DNA of 64,000 nucleotides from Cyathus striatus (Eukaryota; Basidiomycota; Agaricomycetes; Agaricales; Nidulariaceae): NCBI GenBank assembly GCA_025738555.1, contig JAOVFP010000001.1:5518001-5582000 (forward strand), given 5' to 3'. The position numbers were made by a program, and so were the translations under genes. Below are positions 46,996-59,874 of this stretch, piece after piece (position 1 is the first letter of the stretch; each line of letters starts with the position of its first letter). The notes below the pieces were generated by a model. That model had not been told where the DNA came from. It saw only the letters and a program-made list of their open reading frames with translations, and did no database searches.

Positions 46996-48371
46996 AACAC
47001 TGAAATGCTACACTGGATGGCTTTCACGGTTAGTAGAGAGGAAAGGATTTGAACATAATTAAGGAAATCTAAGATAGTGGCTTCCTTGCCATTTCAAGCT
47101 GTAATCAACGATGTGAAGGCAAGCTCAATAAATACAGGATTTTTTTTTTAAAAAAAAAGAGAAGGCAAGCTCGTTTGAAACCATAGAAATTAGCGAGAGT
47201 GTTCCAGAAAATGAAAATCGTTATACGTTCTTCAATTAGTACCTGCGGTAAGAATTTATGCAAAACGTTACTCCATCTTGTGCAGAACAGAGAGTAGAAG
47301 CCGCATACAGGATTCTGACTTGCTATCTTGTTATCCAGACAGTCTCCTCCAAACTGGAAGACTTCAGCCTCTGTACCGTGGACCACTCAGTAGCCTATCG
47401 ATTACTTAATTACATCTACTAGTCCAAGTCTGAACCTCTAAGGTAAGGTATGACCTCGCCTACTAGCACTAGTACACAAGTATTAGTACTTACTACAGCA
47501 AGGTCGTTGTTGTTTTTTATCATTTATGCGATGGGTTGCCTTGGGTTGCCGTGCCACAAATCTAAACCATATCCCCCCCACCTACCCCCCTAACACATGC
47601 CTTTGATCGAAAAATCTGACACCCCTTGCCTCAAGCCTCAGTCTGAGATGAAATATTGAACCTATGTACCATCAGTGCTTGATTTTTGATCATCTCTACT
47701 GGGTGCCTCCGGAGTTCTTCCAGGAGTTAGTAGAACACACACGCAAAATACATTATATTAGCCATGTCTACTGCCGGAATGGTTATCAACAATATCTATA
47801 TAATTTTCCAACTCTCCCGGATGGCTATGAACAGGAAACTCCTTTGAAATGATTAGTCTCTTAATTCAAAGCTAAACATTCATGCAAGCACCTCGTCTAA
47901 ATCGAAAGAAGATGTTGTCTGCCCATGCATCATGGTGGTCTCCAATGGGATTGTTTCATTTGCTATTTCGCGGAAGCGCTCTCGATGATTAAGTCTGTGT
48001 TAACTTCATTAACTGAAGTTAAAGATATTAAAAAATAAAAACAAACAGCGCTAGCATGGTATTTGCATATACTGTCCACCTGATTAGATATTGCAAGTAG
48101 AGAATGTAGATTACGTACTTCTTCCACGGAGAAAATAAATGCCAGCACTTAAATAAGTGCCCGATAATGCTGTACGCTGATCTCATGTAAGTTTAGAAAC
48201 TTTTATAAAAGAGATAAAATACCGCAATAATAGATGCGACCGCAGAACACCTGAATCATGATATAAGTTTTGTATTGAATGAAATGGCAGTACCACTTAA
48301 CCACATGAGGAAGCCACTTGCTATTGTCCATACTATAAGTGTTCGAATCAACTGCAACGTGTTGGAGCTAT
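46996..48371. other. AT-rich region, no supported gene
   Basis: A 62-codon frame at 47664-47852 (YWVPPEFFQELVEHTRKIHY) reads like protein sequence but lacks exon partners or a known family. Confidence 0.3.
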
Positions 48372-49753
48372 TTAAAGTGCTATAAGCGACATGTCTTGAT
48401 TATTTAGTTTCAATTGTACTTGCAATTGTGATGCCTGGGAGCGACGTTTGTAAAGCTGGTAACATGTTGTTCCAGCTATAATTCCATCCGAGATAATACG
48501 GAACACGTATAAAGGATATAACAAAGGCTAAAAAGGTGTTAGTAATCCAAATAGTTGAGAGGCGGCACTTATATTCTACTTACAATGTTTCTTGACGCGG
48601 TCGGGGAGCATCTTAATCTCGTCCTATAATAACAGAATAATCAATGCATAGAAAGCTTGGAGAAGGTTGGTGAACTTACAACCCAATCACGTATGCTTCA
48701 ATGATCGAGTTCAGTCAATCATCTAGTTTACGGAACTTCGTTCTTCCTCACCTAAGTTGAATCCTAAGACCAGCAGCAGAGTTAAGGACAGCCATTTCGC
48801 ACAATATAAGATGCTACACACCCCAGCCAGTTAAAAACGGTATGAACTGTGTTGTTGAAATTACTGACAGATCAATTCAGAATGATGATTAAGGTCATAC
48901 CGAAAGGAGAACAAGTTTCTTATTACGTAGCACTGAAAACGAAGCAATTAGGTCTTGCCAAGGACATAAAAGAAAATAGTAATCTTACGCTGCAACATAC
49001 GCCATTGGAAGAAGCTATATGATGTGAATTAGTTTCATATAGTATATTTAAAAGAGTCTATTATACCACTCTACTAGCAAGCATGTTAATTCCTATCATT
49101 AAGAGAAGAAGATAAGCAATGCAAAAATACTATATAAAAATCACCACGTACGGTTGGAATTCCCTGACCCTGTTAAGATATAAGATACACACTTGATTTA
49201 AGACAAAACCACAGTCATCTTTATACGTTAAACTTACTAATATAGACCTAACCGTGTGGGTTAGAGGGATATGTAACAGCTAAGGGTTCTCGAGAACCAT
49301 ACCAATCATTGCATAAGTAGAACCTTGTACGATCATCAAATCCGCGCCGTATAATGTAATGCCACATAGTAGCAACCAGTAAGCAAGTATTAACGGTTTC
49401 CGACTGTTGATCATCTCTCCATGAACTAGAACTACACATATTTTGGTCAATGCCATACCAGTGTCACTATCCCCACCTAATGGAAGGAGATTATTAGCAT
49501 TAGGAGACCAGTATTACGACATATAATACCAAACGTTTCATCCAGACCCGATCCTTTGGATATGAGGAGAAATAAGACAAGGATTGGCAAAAAGTAATCC
49601 CATACAGGCTGTTTTATTATTTCACTAAAAATTATATGGTTTTGAAACTGAAACTCACAAGAAAGACAAAGAACCTCCAATGAAAATCACGCCATACGTG
49701 ACATGAACATTATAGTTCGCCTGTACGACTAAGAGCTGGCCTTCTTGGTACAT
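48372..49753 (-). pseudogene. Intron-rich multi-pass membrane protein, probably decayed
   Basis: On the minus strand several exon-like blocks follow GT-AG borders. 49659-49753 starts MYQEGQLLVVQANYNVHVTY and ends in a hydrophobic helix. It joins in frame to 49509-49608 (FLYGITFCQSLSYFSSYPKD), a pattern common in Agaricomycete integral membrane proteins with unknown-function domains. The last block (about 48372-48527) gives PLYVFRIISDGIIAG and a basic/polar tail to TAA. The middle exons could not be joined into one open frame, so it is either damaged or my splice choices are wrong. Confidence 0.35.
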
Positions 49754-50559
49754 TTTAATCAAATAATACCAGTAATGTGCCGAATGATAGTTGGGGGTTG
49801 TGGCACGGAGCGGTATTTTAGAGAAGGAGACTGAGATAATAGTACATGAGGTGTAGTCGATAGGCAGTTAAGTATGTTCATAATCGGTTGTGACCGGTTG
49901 ACCGGTGAGTACTTGAGTCCGTAGTTCTTATATTTGGGTCACTGGTCGTCAAGCTGCCAAGCTTCAAGTTTAAACCAGGAACGGTTCGGAGTTTTAACGC
50001 TTTGTTCCTGTGGTCTAGTCCCAAGACGGCGACAGTTCTTCCGTTATGCATTAATCTGATATTTTAACAATTCAAGTGCTATCCGGAGAACTCTCGATAT
50101 AACTTTCATAGTGCCGCTGGAGGCAGTATAGTGCTTGCTTGCTTTAGTTGCGTCCAAGTCATCAGGCAATAGTTTCTTAGTCTCAAACCCGTGTTACTGA
50201 CCCTGGATGAGTGTGTTACGGAGCCTGGACAATGCAGATATTTGCCTTGGCAACGCATCAGCTCAAGAGGTAGTCCTCCAATTGGCATTCAACCCTGGCA
50301 GACCAGGAGACTCTTAACCTCGATCGTCAACGGGAGAGGCTGTCTAGAGCGACTATTGGAGTGTCGTTTACATCCCGATCCAAATCCGAAAGCAGTCCGA
50401 AATTTGCGTGGCGCAGCAAAGGGCTCATTGAATGTGTGTTCTACACACTTGCGCCGACCGCGAACTCCAAAACCACCCAATCCCGCAATCCTCAGGCCTC
50501 AATCAGAGCCCTTTTGGACTCTGTAAGTTAGTTTCCAGGTCCCTGGATCGACGGGGAAA
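49754..50559. other. Spacer
   Basis: A 111-codon frame (50191-50526) and its antisense are not convincing. It may contain the rotted 5' part of the RRM-like copy that follows. Confidence 0.3.
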
Positions 50560-51165
50560 GATTTGAAAGCCGTGTTTGTACCATATTCATGGCGTGATCG
50601 AGGCAGTTCAAGTAGGTAGGTTCTTTTCGTCATACAAACGTCCTCTAATTACTAATTCACAGTCAAAAAAGCTTATGGTAACTCGATGGGCAATGCAGTG
50701 GACACGCATACCTTGTCTTGGTATACTTCATTTCGAGAATCGTTCCCAGCGATTTGTAGCACGTGTATAACAAATATTGGACTCGGAACATCTTCAACAG
50801 TCGCTATACGGACCTTAGACTTCGTCGCAGATGCCATGTTCGGACCAATTGGATTCAGAGGCGCCAGAGGACAATAATCCTCCCCGTCTTTGCCTTCGTT
50901 TATTAGCTGATAAAGTACGTGACTGACATGACATTACAGACAAACTCTGCACTCATCCTAGTGCTCTTCACTTCATCTTCGCCGGGTCCACCCATCCTCA
51001 CTCATAGAAATGTACAGAACCCTCGTCGTCCAATATGTCGCACTTGTCCGCTCCTGTTCGCCCGCCATGGCCGATCATGTGCTCAAAACGCTCCGTACAA
51101 CGTTAAACCCTCCTTTGGTTGCCTACGACAACTTGCTGAGTCTACCCAAGGTGGCTGAGGCCTAA
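50560..51165 (+). pseudogene. RRM protein copy 1, decayed
   Basis: Fragments align with the copy at 54361: HGVIEAVQV just before an intron-like GTAGGT...CACAG, then a block matching GHAYVAYT, and at the end RRPICRTCPLLFARHG in one frame with the parallel frame giving MADHVLKTLRTTLNP. Frames shift repeatedly. Confidence 0.45.
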
Positions 51166-51376
51166 GGGGCGGAAGGCGGTCGAGAGGATGCTGGGGAGTA
51201 TTTTGGATAGGATCGTAGATGAGGTTGGGGTAGGGAGTCATATGGTAGATAACTTGTTTTATTAGAAACTTCAAATTCGGCATTAGCTGCACTTCTTAAG
51301 TTATAATGGATTGGGTATAAAATTTCCCTCTATCCTTTAAAATGAAGTAAAATGAAGTAAATGCATCCAACACCCC

Positions 51377-51897
51377 TATAAGACTAACTTTATGGTCATA
51401 TCTATTACCACTAGGTAAGTCTGACTTGTCAACTCGACTTGAATACTGACAGCAAGTAGAATTTCTCACTAACGACTCTGGTCTCATCCTCATGCAATGT
51501 TACTCTACAAATGAAACTCACAAAAATAAAACCTCTATCGAGTTCGAAGTACAGTCCACAGTAATTATAGGGTGGTTGTGGCGTAGTGTTCACCACGGAA
51601 GCAACTGGTAAAAAGTGACATAATTTTAAGCCCTTAATATGAACAAGTTATAAGACTAACTTTGTGGTCATATCTATTAATACCGCTAGGCAAGTCCGAC
51701 TTACTTGGATACCGACCGGAAGTAGAATTTTCCATTAACGACTTTGGTCTCATGACATATTACTTTACGAAAGAAACTCTCCAAAAAGAACTTTCTATCA
51801 AGTTCGAAGTACAGTCTAAATTAACTACTGTTAAATCACTTCTCTCTCACTTGTGTTGAAATGATTATAGGGTGGTTGTGGCGTAGTGGTTATAACC
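51377..51897 (+). repeat. Tandem duplication of ~250 bp before RX copy 3
   Basis: 51377-51597 and 51649-51897 share TATAAGACTAACTTTRTGGTC, GTAGAATTT, AACGACT.TGGTCTCAT, AGTTCGAAGTACAGTC and end in GGGTGGTTGTGGCGTAGTG. The end motif looks like a tRNA A box. Confidence 0.7.
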
Positions 51898-52164
51898 ATT
51901 CATGTTTTTATCTTTCCCCGGTGCCCAACTGCTCACTAGTACTCTGAATCATATCGTTTGCAGTATACCTCGAAGACGATAGGTAGATTACATCGATGGA
52001 GTTCCTGGTTCCGGATTCGAGTTCTACTAGCTTAATTGGTCCTGAGAAATATGTTTTACTCCCACTCTATGTCTGAAAACGTCGTAACCTGGTCTCCGGC
52101 ACTTACTGCTCAAACATAAGGTTTGCAAGAGACCCAGATTTATGGAACGAGCGGAGAATACAGA

Positions 52165-53265
52165 GGGAAGATGACAACAAAACCACACAACGCGTCGAAT
52201 GCTATAAACTGGTCAGCCTCGATTACCCTCTGTTTCCTCTGTACTACCACGACCTTCTAGTAATTACTGACTCTTCTTTCCTTTCTACATTGGCTCACGC
52301 GTCGTATTCACAGGCTCTTACCTCAAGTGATCCTCAAGCTCACCAGCCTCAAGTAGTAGTAAGTCCATTTCTATGGTACTCACCCTTGGTGCTGACTGCC
52401 CGGTGTCGTCAGATTCCTCAAGGCCCTTTCATTACAACTTCCGCTCTTTCTATTCTCATAGCTAATACATTATACTGCCAGGAATACCTAAAGTACGCCG
52501 CCTGAAGCCGTGAATCTATATCGAAGGACACATAATCTTGGTGGCTGACATGATTCTTGGGATCATGTAAGTCATCGTCATTTCTTCTATTACCCATGGC
52601 TAATCATAGCATTCCTCCACAAGGTCATATGGTATGTATTCCCCCATCTCCGTGCAAGACAACTGGCTAACACTTCGCCCCGCAGTAAAAGAAGTCGAGG
52701 TCAGAAGAAGAAGACTACCACATGTGAGTTTTTACCATCCCATTTCCTCAATGCACAATGCTAACGCGTCGCGATTCAGATACTTTTTTTTTAACGCTCG
52801 CCATGGCCATGCCGACAAGGTTCAATCCCTTGCGTCAGCGCGCCCCGTTACGACGGCACCTGGGTGGAGGGGTGGTGTAGCTCCGAATGAAGATGGTCCC
52901 TTGCTGTGGTGTAGGCGCCTAGTCAAGACCCGCCTCCCGCCTGAGGCGCGAGGGGGATTTCTCAGTTGCTTAATGTGGCTGCAGTGTCCGCGCGGGGATA
53001 GCTACCCTTAGCCGCCATCGTCCTGGATTCCTGGATCAAGTTCGCAAGTTTATTATGCCAGTGAAGCAGCGTGCGGGCGCGCTTGTGAAGAGGATGCTTA
53101 TGCTGGGGGCATCCGCTAAGGTAACGATAACGGTAGGTGTTTTCTTCCCAGTTGTAGGTGGGGATGCAGTTGTGCATCCCTTCCTCGTGCTACCTTGACG
53201 CGGTCGCTGGGCTTAGACTTGGAGTTTTTAACGGCTTCATGTCGACCAAAAGCACGTTAAAATAT
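52165..53265 (+). repeat. RX family, subfamily B, copy 3
   Basis: TATAAA at 52203-52208, the same splice-like borders as at 44060, GC-rich domain 52790-53035 and 3' end GACCAAAAGCACGTTAAAAT. A 125-codon frame (52634-53011) ends GGFLSCLMWLQCPRGDSYP, and a 48-codon frame starts at 53056. Confidence 0.8.
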
Positions 53266-54360
53266 CATTTTGTTTATATTTCCACATCAGTTTTTTGAGT
53301 TACCCATGTACTGTTGTTGTTGTGTTCGTCGTTCTAAATATACATACTGTATATACTATGTAATACTTATTCTCGTCCTCAGGGTTTTATACATCTAGTT
53401 TTTGCAACTCACTCAATCGTCTTAACGTTAAAAATGGTATCGGACATTGAGCAATAGGAATAAGCTTCCTTTTAGCTGCATAACCACTAAGCAAGTCTCG
53501 TGTGCCTGCTTTAGACCCACATGCCATTTCAAGTAATATTTCGTATCCCTTTCCTATAGTGACAATTCCCGCTTTGTAGCAGAGCCATCACTGGGTTCGT
53601 ATTAAGTATTCATGGTCTAATAGCTCTGGCTGGTCGGTCCTATGCTGGCAGCACATTGTGGTACTTATTATATAGTATATACTAGTAGTTTTTTATTGCT
53701 AACTTTTACCATTTGCATTATCATTGATACTTGCAATGTTCTTCTGTTCAAAGACTTCATGCATGGTTGCAGAAATTGGGAATGAAAGGTAGCTATCAGC
53801 CATGAGTACCTGAGTAATGATTTGCGTGGCAAAAGTTGCTACTACATGAATATTGAAGAGTTGATACAAGGCACTACTGTCCAGACAGTCTACCCCAAAC
53901 CATCTGTACTATGTGACACTCCATTGCATTCTGAACCGAAGCTTTCATTTATTTTTCGTCTATGCTTGCACATCTGTGCATATACTTGGGGATAATGGGT
54001 TAGTTACCGAGGTACTGGAAGACCATGCTTCAGTCAGGCCTTATATCTCGCGTAAGTGATCCTGAGCACAGTAAGCAAAACTAACAGTCTGAAACCAAGA
54101 TTGTAATATCTAACTGAAAAGCCACTGTGCCGGACATCAGAGCCCAATTATATTTGATGTGTCTGAGCGTGGTGATTAGACTTTCCATAAGAGTGCACCC
54201 AGTGGATTCGAACCACACTTTTACGGTGTATTATTTAACAACTATACAGCTCTGGTGTATGATTATAACGATCCAAAGCGATAGAAGAACCCTATTTTCG
54301 ACCTCAACCACTTCGGAAACTAAGTAAACCGAGTCCCGACGCGTCGAGAACGATCATTCA
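53266..54360. other. Tail of the repeat unit and spacer
   Basis: Matches 56990-57320 in part (AATAGGAATAAGCTTC..., CATGGTCTAATRGCTCTGG at 53605-53630), so the duplicated unit extends beyond the RX 3' end. No gene. Confidence 0.5.
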
Positions 54361-55570
54361 ATGTTCCCACGGTATCTTTTCAGATGGTGCGGCACCAAAC
54401 TCGCTCTCTCTTCCCCAGGCCCCTTCCCACTTTAGAGAACCCCTACCCCTTGCATCCAATGCTACCAACTCACCCCTCCCCTCGACCATATGCATATGTT
54501 CCCACCTACACATACCACACCGCCTCAAGCTCAAACCCCACTTAATCTCAACGCAACAAATCCAAACCCCACCCAACGCAATCCCAATACCAAACCTTCA
54601 CCGCGCAGCAATGAGCTTAACGAAATATTGCTATACGCATCTGCACAGAAACCCAAGCACATCATCTGTTGGTCAGGCCTGCTCCTAGATCCAGTAGGAG
54701 CACTGCACATCCGTTCCTTGGTTCCTGAAACGACTGAGGATGACTTGAAAGTTGAGCCGTATGGTGTTATCGAGGCAATTCAAATTTCTCTTCTTTTTGA
54801 CAGTTCCTACTCTTTACTGACATGAGCTAACAGGACGGCGATTTGATGAACAGTGTAATGGACACGCTTATGTTGCCTACACCGTACTCAATGAATCATC
54901 TGCAACATTCCTCTCACACGAACGTAACACATTTTACCTGCACGACCGCGAATTGAGTGTGGAACGTCACTGAGAGTGGCTGTACGAAGGACATTGTCGG
55001 AGACGTTGTATGTGACCAATTTGGATCAGGGCGTGATGGAGGACGATGTGAGGGCTACCGTTCTTTGAGGGAATTGGGGAGGGGATAGTTAAGGAACATT
55101 ATTTTGGTATTTTCTTCGCCTTCTCCTTACTTAACGCCCTTAGGCCATACAACCCTCAAATTCCACCATCACAAAGATGCAAACAAGGTAAAAAGATGCC
55201 AACGACCATTCACGCTCAACAACAGGCCCATGCACATCGCATATCTCTCAGAAGTGCTGCTGGTGAAAGACATATGGGCATAAACACATGTTGACATGCA
55301 GCGCCATTTGAAGAAGGAAACTTGGTTGTGAACATTAGGAGTTTTGTGGTGTATAGTTTTTCTGTTCCTTCTTTTCGCTTGTTCATTCTTTCGTTCTTTA
55401 ATCCCTTCATTTCCTCCATCCTCTTCCCATTTCTCTCTATCCTAACAACGCACAGAACATCATCTCCTCCAATACATCACCCTTGCTCGCATCTGTCTTG
55501 GCCCATCGAGCACTCAAAATTCTTCGCGAGAAGCTCGAACCGCGCTTTCTAGAGCATTATTTGAGATAGG
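54361..55570 (+). pseudogene. RRM protein copy 2, decayed
   Basis: Begins MFPRYLFRWCGTKL, like a mitochondrial targeting start, then hits a stop. Later LHIRSLVPETTEDDLKVE, VIEAIQI, an intron-like break, and FDEQCNGHAYVAYTVLNES read as the beta1-alpha1-beta2-beta3 part of an RNA recognition motif. Near 55490 the frame AHRALKILREKLEPRFLEHY appears. Stops and shifts prevent a full product. Same gene as at 50560 and 59875. Confidence 0.6.
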
Positions 55571-55684
55571 GTGGTAGATTTAACATTGTGAATTACTAGG
55601 GAATGGGTAGGATAGGTATAGGTACTTTGCTTTTTAAAAGGGAGTAATTCAATTTTGGACTCGCTTGTTCAATACTCTTTTCTT

Positions 55685-56950
55685 AAGTTGGAGATATTGG
55701 GTGGTTGTAGTCTAATAGCATTGGTTACAGCCATAAGGTTTGTAATTTGGACCCGGACTTACGGAACGGGCGTAGCATAGAGGGAAGAGGTCAACAAAGC
55801 CACACAACGCGTCGAGTGTTATAAACTGGGCAGCCTCGATTACCCTCTGTCTCTTCCATACTACCACGACCTCCTAATAACTACTCACTCATCTTTCCTT
55901 TCTACATTGGCTCATGTGTCACATTCACAGGCTATTTACCTCAAGTAATCCTTAAGTTCACCAGCCTCAAGCAGTAGTGAGTCTATTTTTGTGGTATTCA
56001 TATTCTTGGTGGCTGACTGGTCCGTGTCGTCACAGATTCCCTAAGGCCTTCTCATTTCTAGCTTCCTCTACCGTCTCATTCTATATTCAAGGCCAATACA
56101 TCACACTTCCAGGACGCCTCAAAGCAACCTCAAGTTCGCTAGCCTCAAGCAGTCACTCTGTTTCGATGGGACACACAATCTTGGTGGCGGACGTGATTGT
56201 CGGCATCATGTAAGTCTCACGCCGCTCTCTTTATTACCTATAGCTAATGCATTTCATCTCAGGTAAACGGAAGAACCTCAAAGGACTATAAGGTATGTAT
56301 TCCCCCATCTCCGTGCAAGACAGTGCCTAACTCTTCTCCCCCACAGTACAAGAAGTCGAGGTCGGACGAAGAAGACCACCATATGTAAGTCGCCGTCCCT
56401 TTCTTCAACGCGCATTGCTAACGCGTCGCGATTCAGATCACACTGAGCCGCATTGTTATATTTTTTTTTACGCTCGCCATCGCCATGCCGACAAGGTTCA
56501 ATCCCTTGCGTCATCGCGCCCCGTTACGACGGCACTTGGGTGGGGAGGTGGTGTAGCTCCGAACAAAGATGGTCCTTCGCTGTGGTGTAGGCGCATAGTC
56601 ACGACCCGCCTCCCACCTGAGGCACGAAGGGGATTTCTCAGTTGCTTAATGTGGCTGCAGTGTCCGAGCAGGGATAGCTACCCTTAGCCGCTATCGCCTG
56701 GATCCCTGGATCAAGACCGTCAAGTTCGCAAGTTTATTATGCCAGTGAAGCAGCGTGCAGGCGCGCTTGTGAAGAGGATGCTTTTGCTGGGTGCATCCGC
56801 TAAGGTAAATTTAATGGTAGGTGTTTTCTTCCCGGTCATAGGTGGGGATGCCGTTAAGCATTTCTTCCTCATGCTACCTTGACGCGGTCGCTGGGCTTAG
56901 ACTTGGAGCTTTCAGCAGCTTCATGTCGACCAAAAGCACATTAAAATATT
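55685..56950 (+). repeat. RX family, subfamily B, copy 4
   Basis: Head GGGTGGTTGTAGTCTAATAG (55699) with A-box character, TATAAA at 55820-55825, splice-like borders, GC-rich domain 56460-56700 and 3' end GACCAAAAGCACATTAAAAT. Here the blocks after the second intron read DYKYKKSRSDEEDHHM if spliced as predicted. A 90-codon frame (56415-56687) and a 47-codon frame (56740-56883) match those in copies 2 and 3. Confidence 0.8.
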
Positions 56951-57699
56951 TTCCATCTATATAGTATTTTTACATTAGCATTTTTAGTTTCTCATCTACA
57001 ATGTATCGTTATTGTGTAGGCCGTTATTCTAAATGCACATATATCATACATCTCAACCTTATTCATATTGATAGTAACTACTAAACATTTTGACTCTAAG
57101 TATCCGGATAATGCAGGGTCTTAGACAGCTAGTTTTCGCAACTCGCCCAATCGTCTAACGTTCAAAATTCTATTGGACACCAATTAATAGGAATAAGCTT
57201 CTTCTTAGTACATGTGACATGTAGTATATCATATTTACTGCCCTACAATGACAATTCCCCCTTTGCAGTGGAGATGCCACTGGGTTTACATTATGTAGTC
57301 ATGGTCTAATGGCTCTGGTTGCTCCACTGCTGGAAGCTTGTGGCAGTTATAATATCTAGTTCTTTTATTAAAAGCTTTTACTACATTAATACATTATTAT
57401 TGACACTTTTATGGTTCCAAAGTATATGGATTGAGTGACAGGCATGGGATATTAAGTATGGAAAATAGTTATCAGCTACGAGTACTTGAGTACCTTAGTA
57501 GTAATTTAGTGGATAAATTGAGCAAAACATTAGTTGAAATTCTGGACTAAGTCGATACACCTTCGCACGAGCCTAGTACCAGTGCCCAGACAGTCTGTAC
57601 ACTATACCATGTCACTCCCCCGTTTATTGGACCTCCTCAGCCCCCTGAGTGCCCTGTTAAAATCGATCTGGGCCCTTTTAGAGACCTACAAAAATATAT
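56951..57699. other. AT-rich tail and spacer
   Basis: Related to 53290-53640; CATGGTCTAATGGCTCTGG at about 57300. No gene. Confidence 0.45.
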
Positions 57700-59250
57700 A
57701 TCATACAGCTACCGGTGGGCACCGGGGGGCAAAACTTATCATTCTTTTCGTGGCCGCAATAAAATGGAGACCAGTGCGCAAATCGGGAGGATAAGTGACT
57801 CGTCTTGATCGTCGGCTGATCGTACCACCGCAATATCGCCACTATCCCGGAGATCAGTGAGCATTAGAGGAACTCAACAATCATGTTATAGATGGATTAT
57901 AGTGTTAATTTGGCGAGAATTGCTCCGAGTCCGCGAGTGCATAGCCCTGAACAACCCTTGCAGGGACTTCAGCCACGTGAGGACAGTCTTTCGTTCTTTG
58001 AAGTAATGAACAGCGGTTTCGTCTTCAATTGTAAAAACAATGTACGTACTCTTGTTTAACGTCAGTTGACTATGAGTCAGAACAACAATTGTCTTGACTC
58101 TTGTTCCGGTTGCCGTTGATTTTCTCGATCACTTGTAGGTCCTTGACGGTCCATGATTACTGATTGTGATAATCATTGTATCTACCGATAGAGCCCGGTG
58201 TTACGCCCATTTCGTCAATGAAAAGGTGGCGTCTGTCTGCTCTGCTTACCGTTGTAGAACAACTAGAGATTATATTGCGCTTGATTATATTGCAAAGGAG
58301 ATTACCCTCGCTAAATTGTCCCATTATTTACTATGGAAACATCCCGATGACCATTGTAGACCATTGGCCACTTTGATGAAGGACCATGCGGTAGCATTGT
58401 GTCTCCTGAAAAGAGCATTCCGTTTAGGAATTGCCGTTCGAACATGAGTATAACAACGGGACCTACTTGGGACCTACGGGTCCAAACGTCTGGGTCTAGA
58501 TGGAAGAAGACAACAATGCCACACACCTCACCAATTGTCTATAAAGAGCCAGCATCTTTTCTCTCTCTTTCCTCCGTACCTCAACCTGGTATGCCCCCGC
58601 TTCTCTCTCCTCCTTTCGCAACTTGCTAATGTGTCACTCGTACCTCAGGAATACCTCAAGTAGTATGTCAGTTTGCATGGGATTCCTAATCTCGTTGCTG
58701 ACACGCCGGTTGTGTAGATGACTTCAAGAGTCAAGTTTAAAAAGTCAAGGGGATTGAGATAAAGTCAGTATGTCCCAGTCCTTTCCTTTAATGCTCGTGG
58801 CTAATGCATTGAAATTACAGAAGAAATGGAAAATAGGGAATAAAAGCAAATGGAGAAATGGTAAGCTTTCATTATCTGTTCCTTTATGACCTATTTCTGA
58901 CGCATCGCACCTTAGATATCGAATAGACGAATAGGATAGGCCGGGTTGCAAGGATATTGCGGTCTCTCGTACAGGAGTGGTCCCCATGTACCGCCGGCCC
59001 CCGGGGTCCGTGGGTTTCAGATCAACCTAGCTGAACGTTGTACGCAGCGCGAGAGGACTGGGCTCAGTTGCTACGGCACCGCTTCAAGACCGACCGAGGA
59101 TGGATAAAATGATGATATGGAAGTTTTTTACAGGTTCCCGGTTATAGGTGGGGATGCGTTTGTACATCCCGTCCTCGTGCTACCTTGACGCGGTTGCCGG
59201 GCTTAGACTTGGGGCTTTCAATAGCTTCAAGTTGACCAAAAGCACGTTTA
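57700..59250 (+). repeat. RX family, subfamily A, plus-strand copy
   Basis: Matches the reverse complement of 21960-23765 from about 57700. Contains TGATTA...TAATCA (58153-58174), TATAAAG at 58540, a CT run, donor GTATGC (58588), one hairpin domain (58930-59090) and the same 3' end as subfamily B (GTGCTACCTTGACGCGGT, then GACCAAAAGCACGTTTAAAT). The last frame before it ends VIGGDAFVHPVLVLP, like the B copies. Confidence 0.78.
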
Positions 59251-59874
59251 AATTATTTTTTATCTGTCTGCTCGAATTCTTTGAGCTCATCGTATACTGT
59301 GCCGGAAATGTATATACATAGCTTTATTCCCATTGATAATGAAAATCCAATTGGCTTTAAGTACTCAGACGACAATTGTCTGTGAAATGAAATTTGATTT
59401 GCAGGCGAAACAAGCCTACATCTGTGGGATGTCGAAATTCATGGCGACTCAGAGTTTTCTCTTATATATATAAGGTGCCATCCTGCATCCATTGACCAGA
59501 ATCGACGATAAATCGTATTAGTTACGAGGAAGAATCTATGAAAAAATTAAAGACAAACGAATATAAGCTAAAGAGTCGAAATAATGCACATGGATTTGTC
59601 ATTGTGCTATACCTCCAGTCTGGGCTCGTTTCCAAGCACATAGCTGTATCCTCTGCACCATGGGTGACTCGTTAGCTTCGGGTTACTATGAGTAATTTAT
59701 ACAACACGTCTCTGCACTCAATATTACTGGGCAATTATTGTGATATACTTATTTCACTTGAAGCGGAGGGGTAGAGGTGGTAAGGATATAAGGGAGATCT
59801 AATAGTGTATAAGTTGGTCACAGTGTGAACCAAGTGCAGAAAGGAAATCGAAGACTCGATCACCGACACTTCTA
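59251..59874. other. Spacer
   Basis: No gene or known repeat recognised. Confidence 0.4.

Noticed and set aside
20999..53177. Minus-strand frames in RX GC-rich domains
   Set aside because: They are the antisense of the conserved domain; no start or promoter context on that strand.
54195..54232. tRNA T-arm-like string on the minus strand (GTGGTTCGAATCCAC)
   Set aside because: No matching acceptor, D or anticodon arm lies upstream; at most a tRNA fragment.
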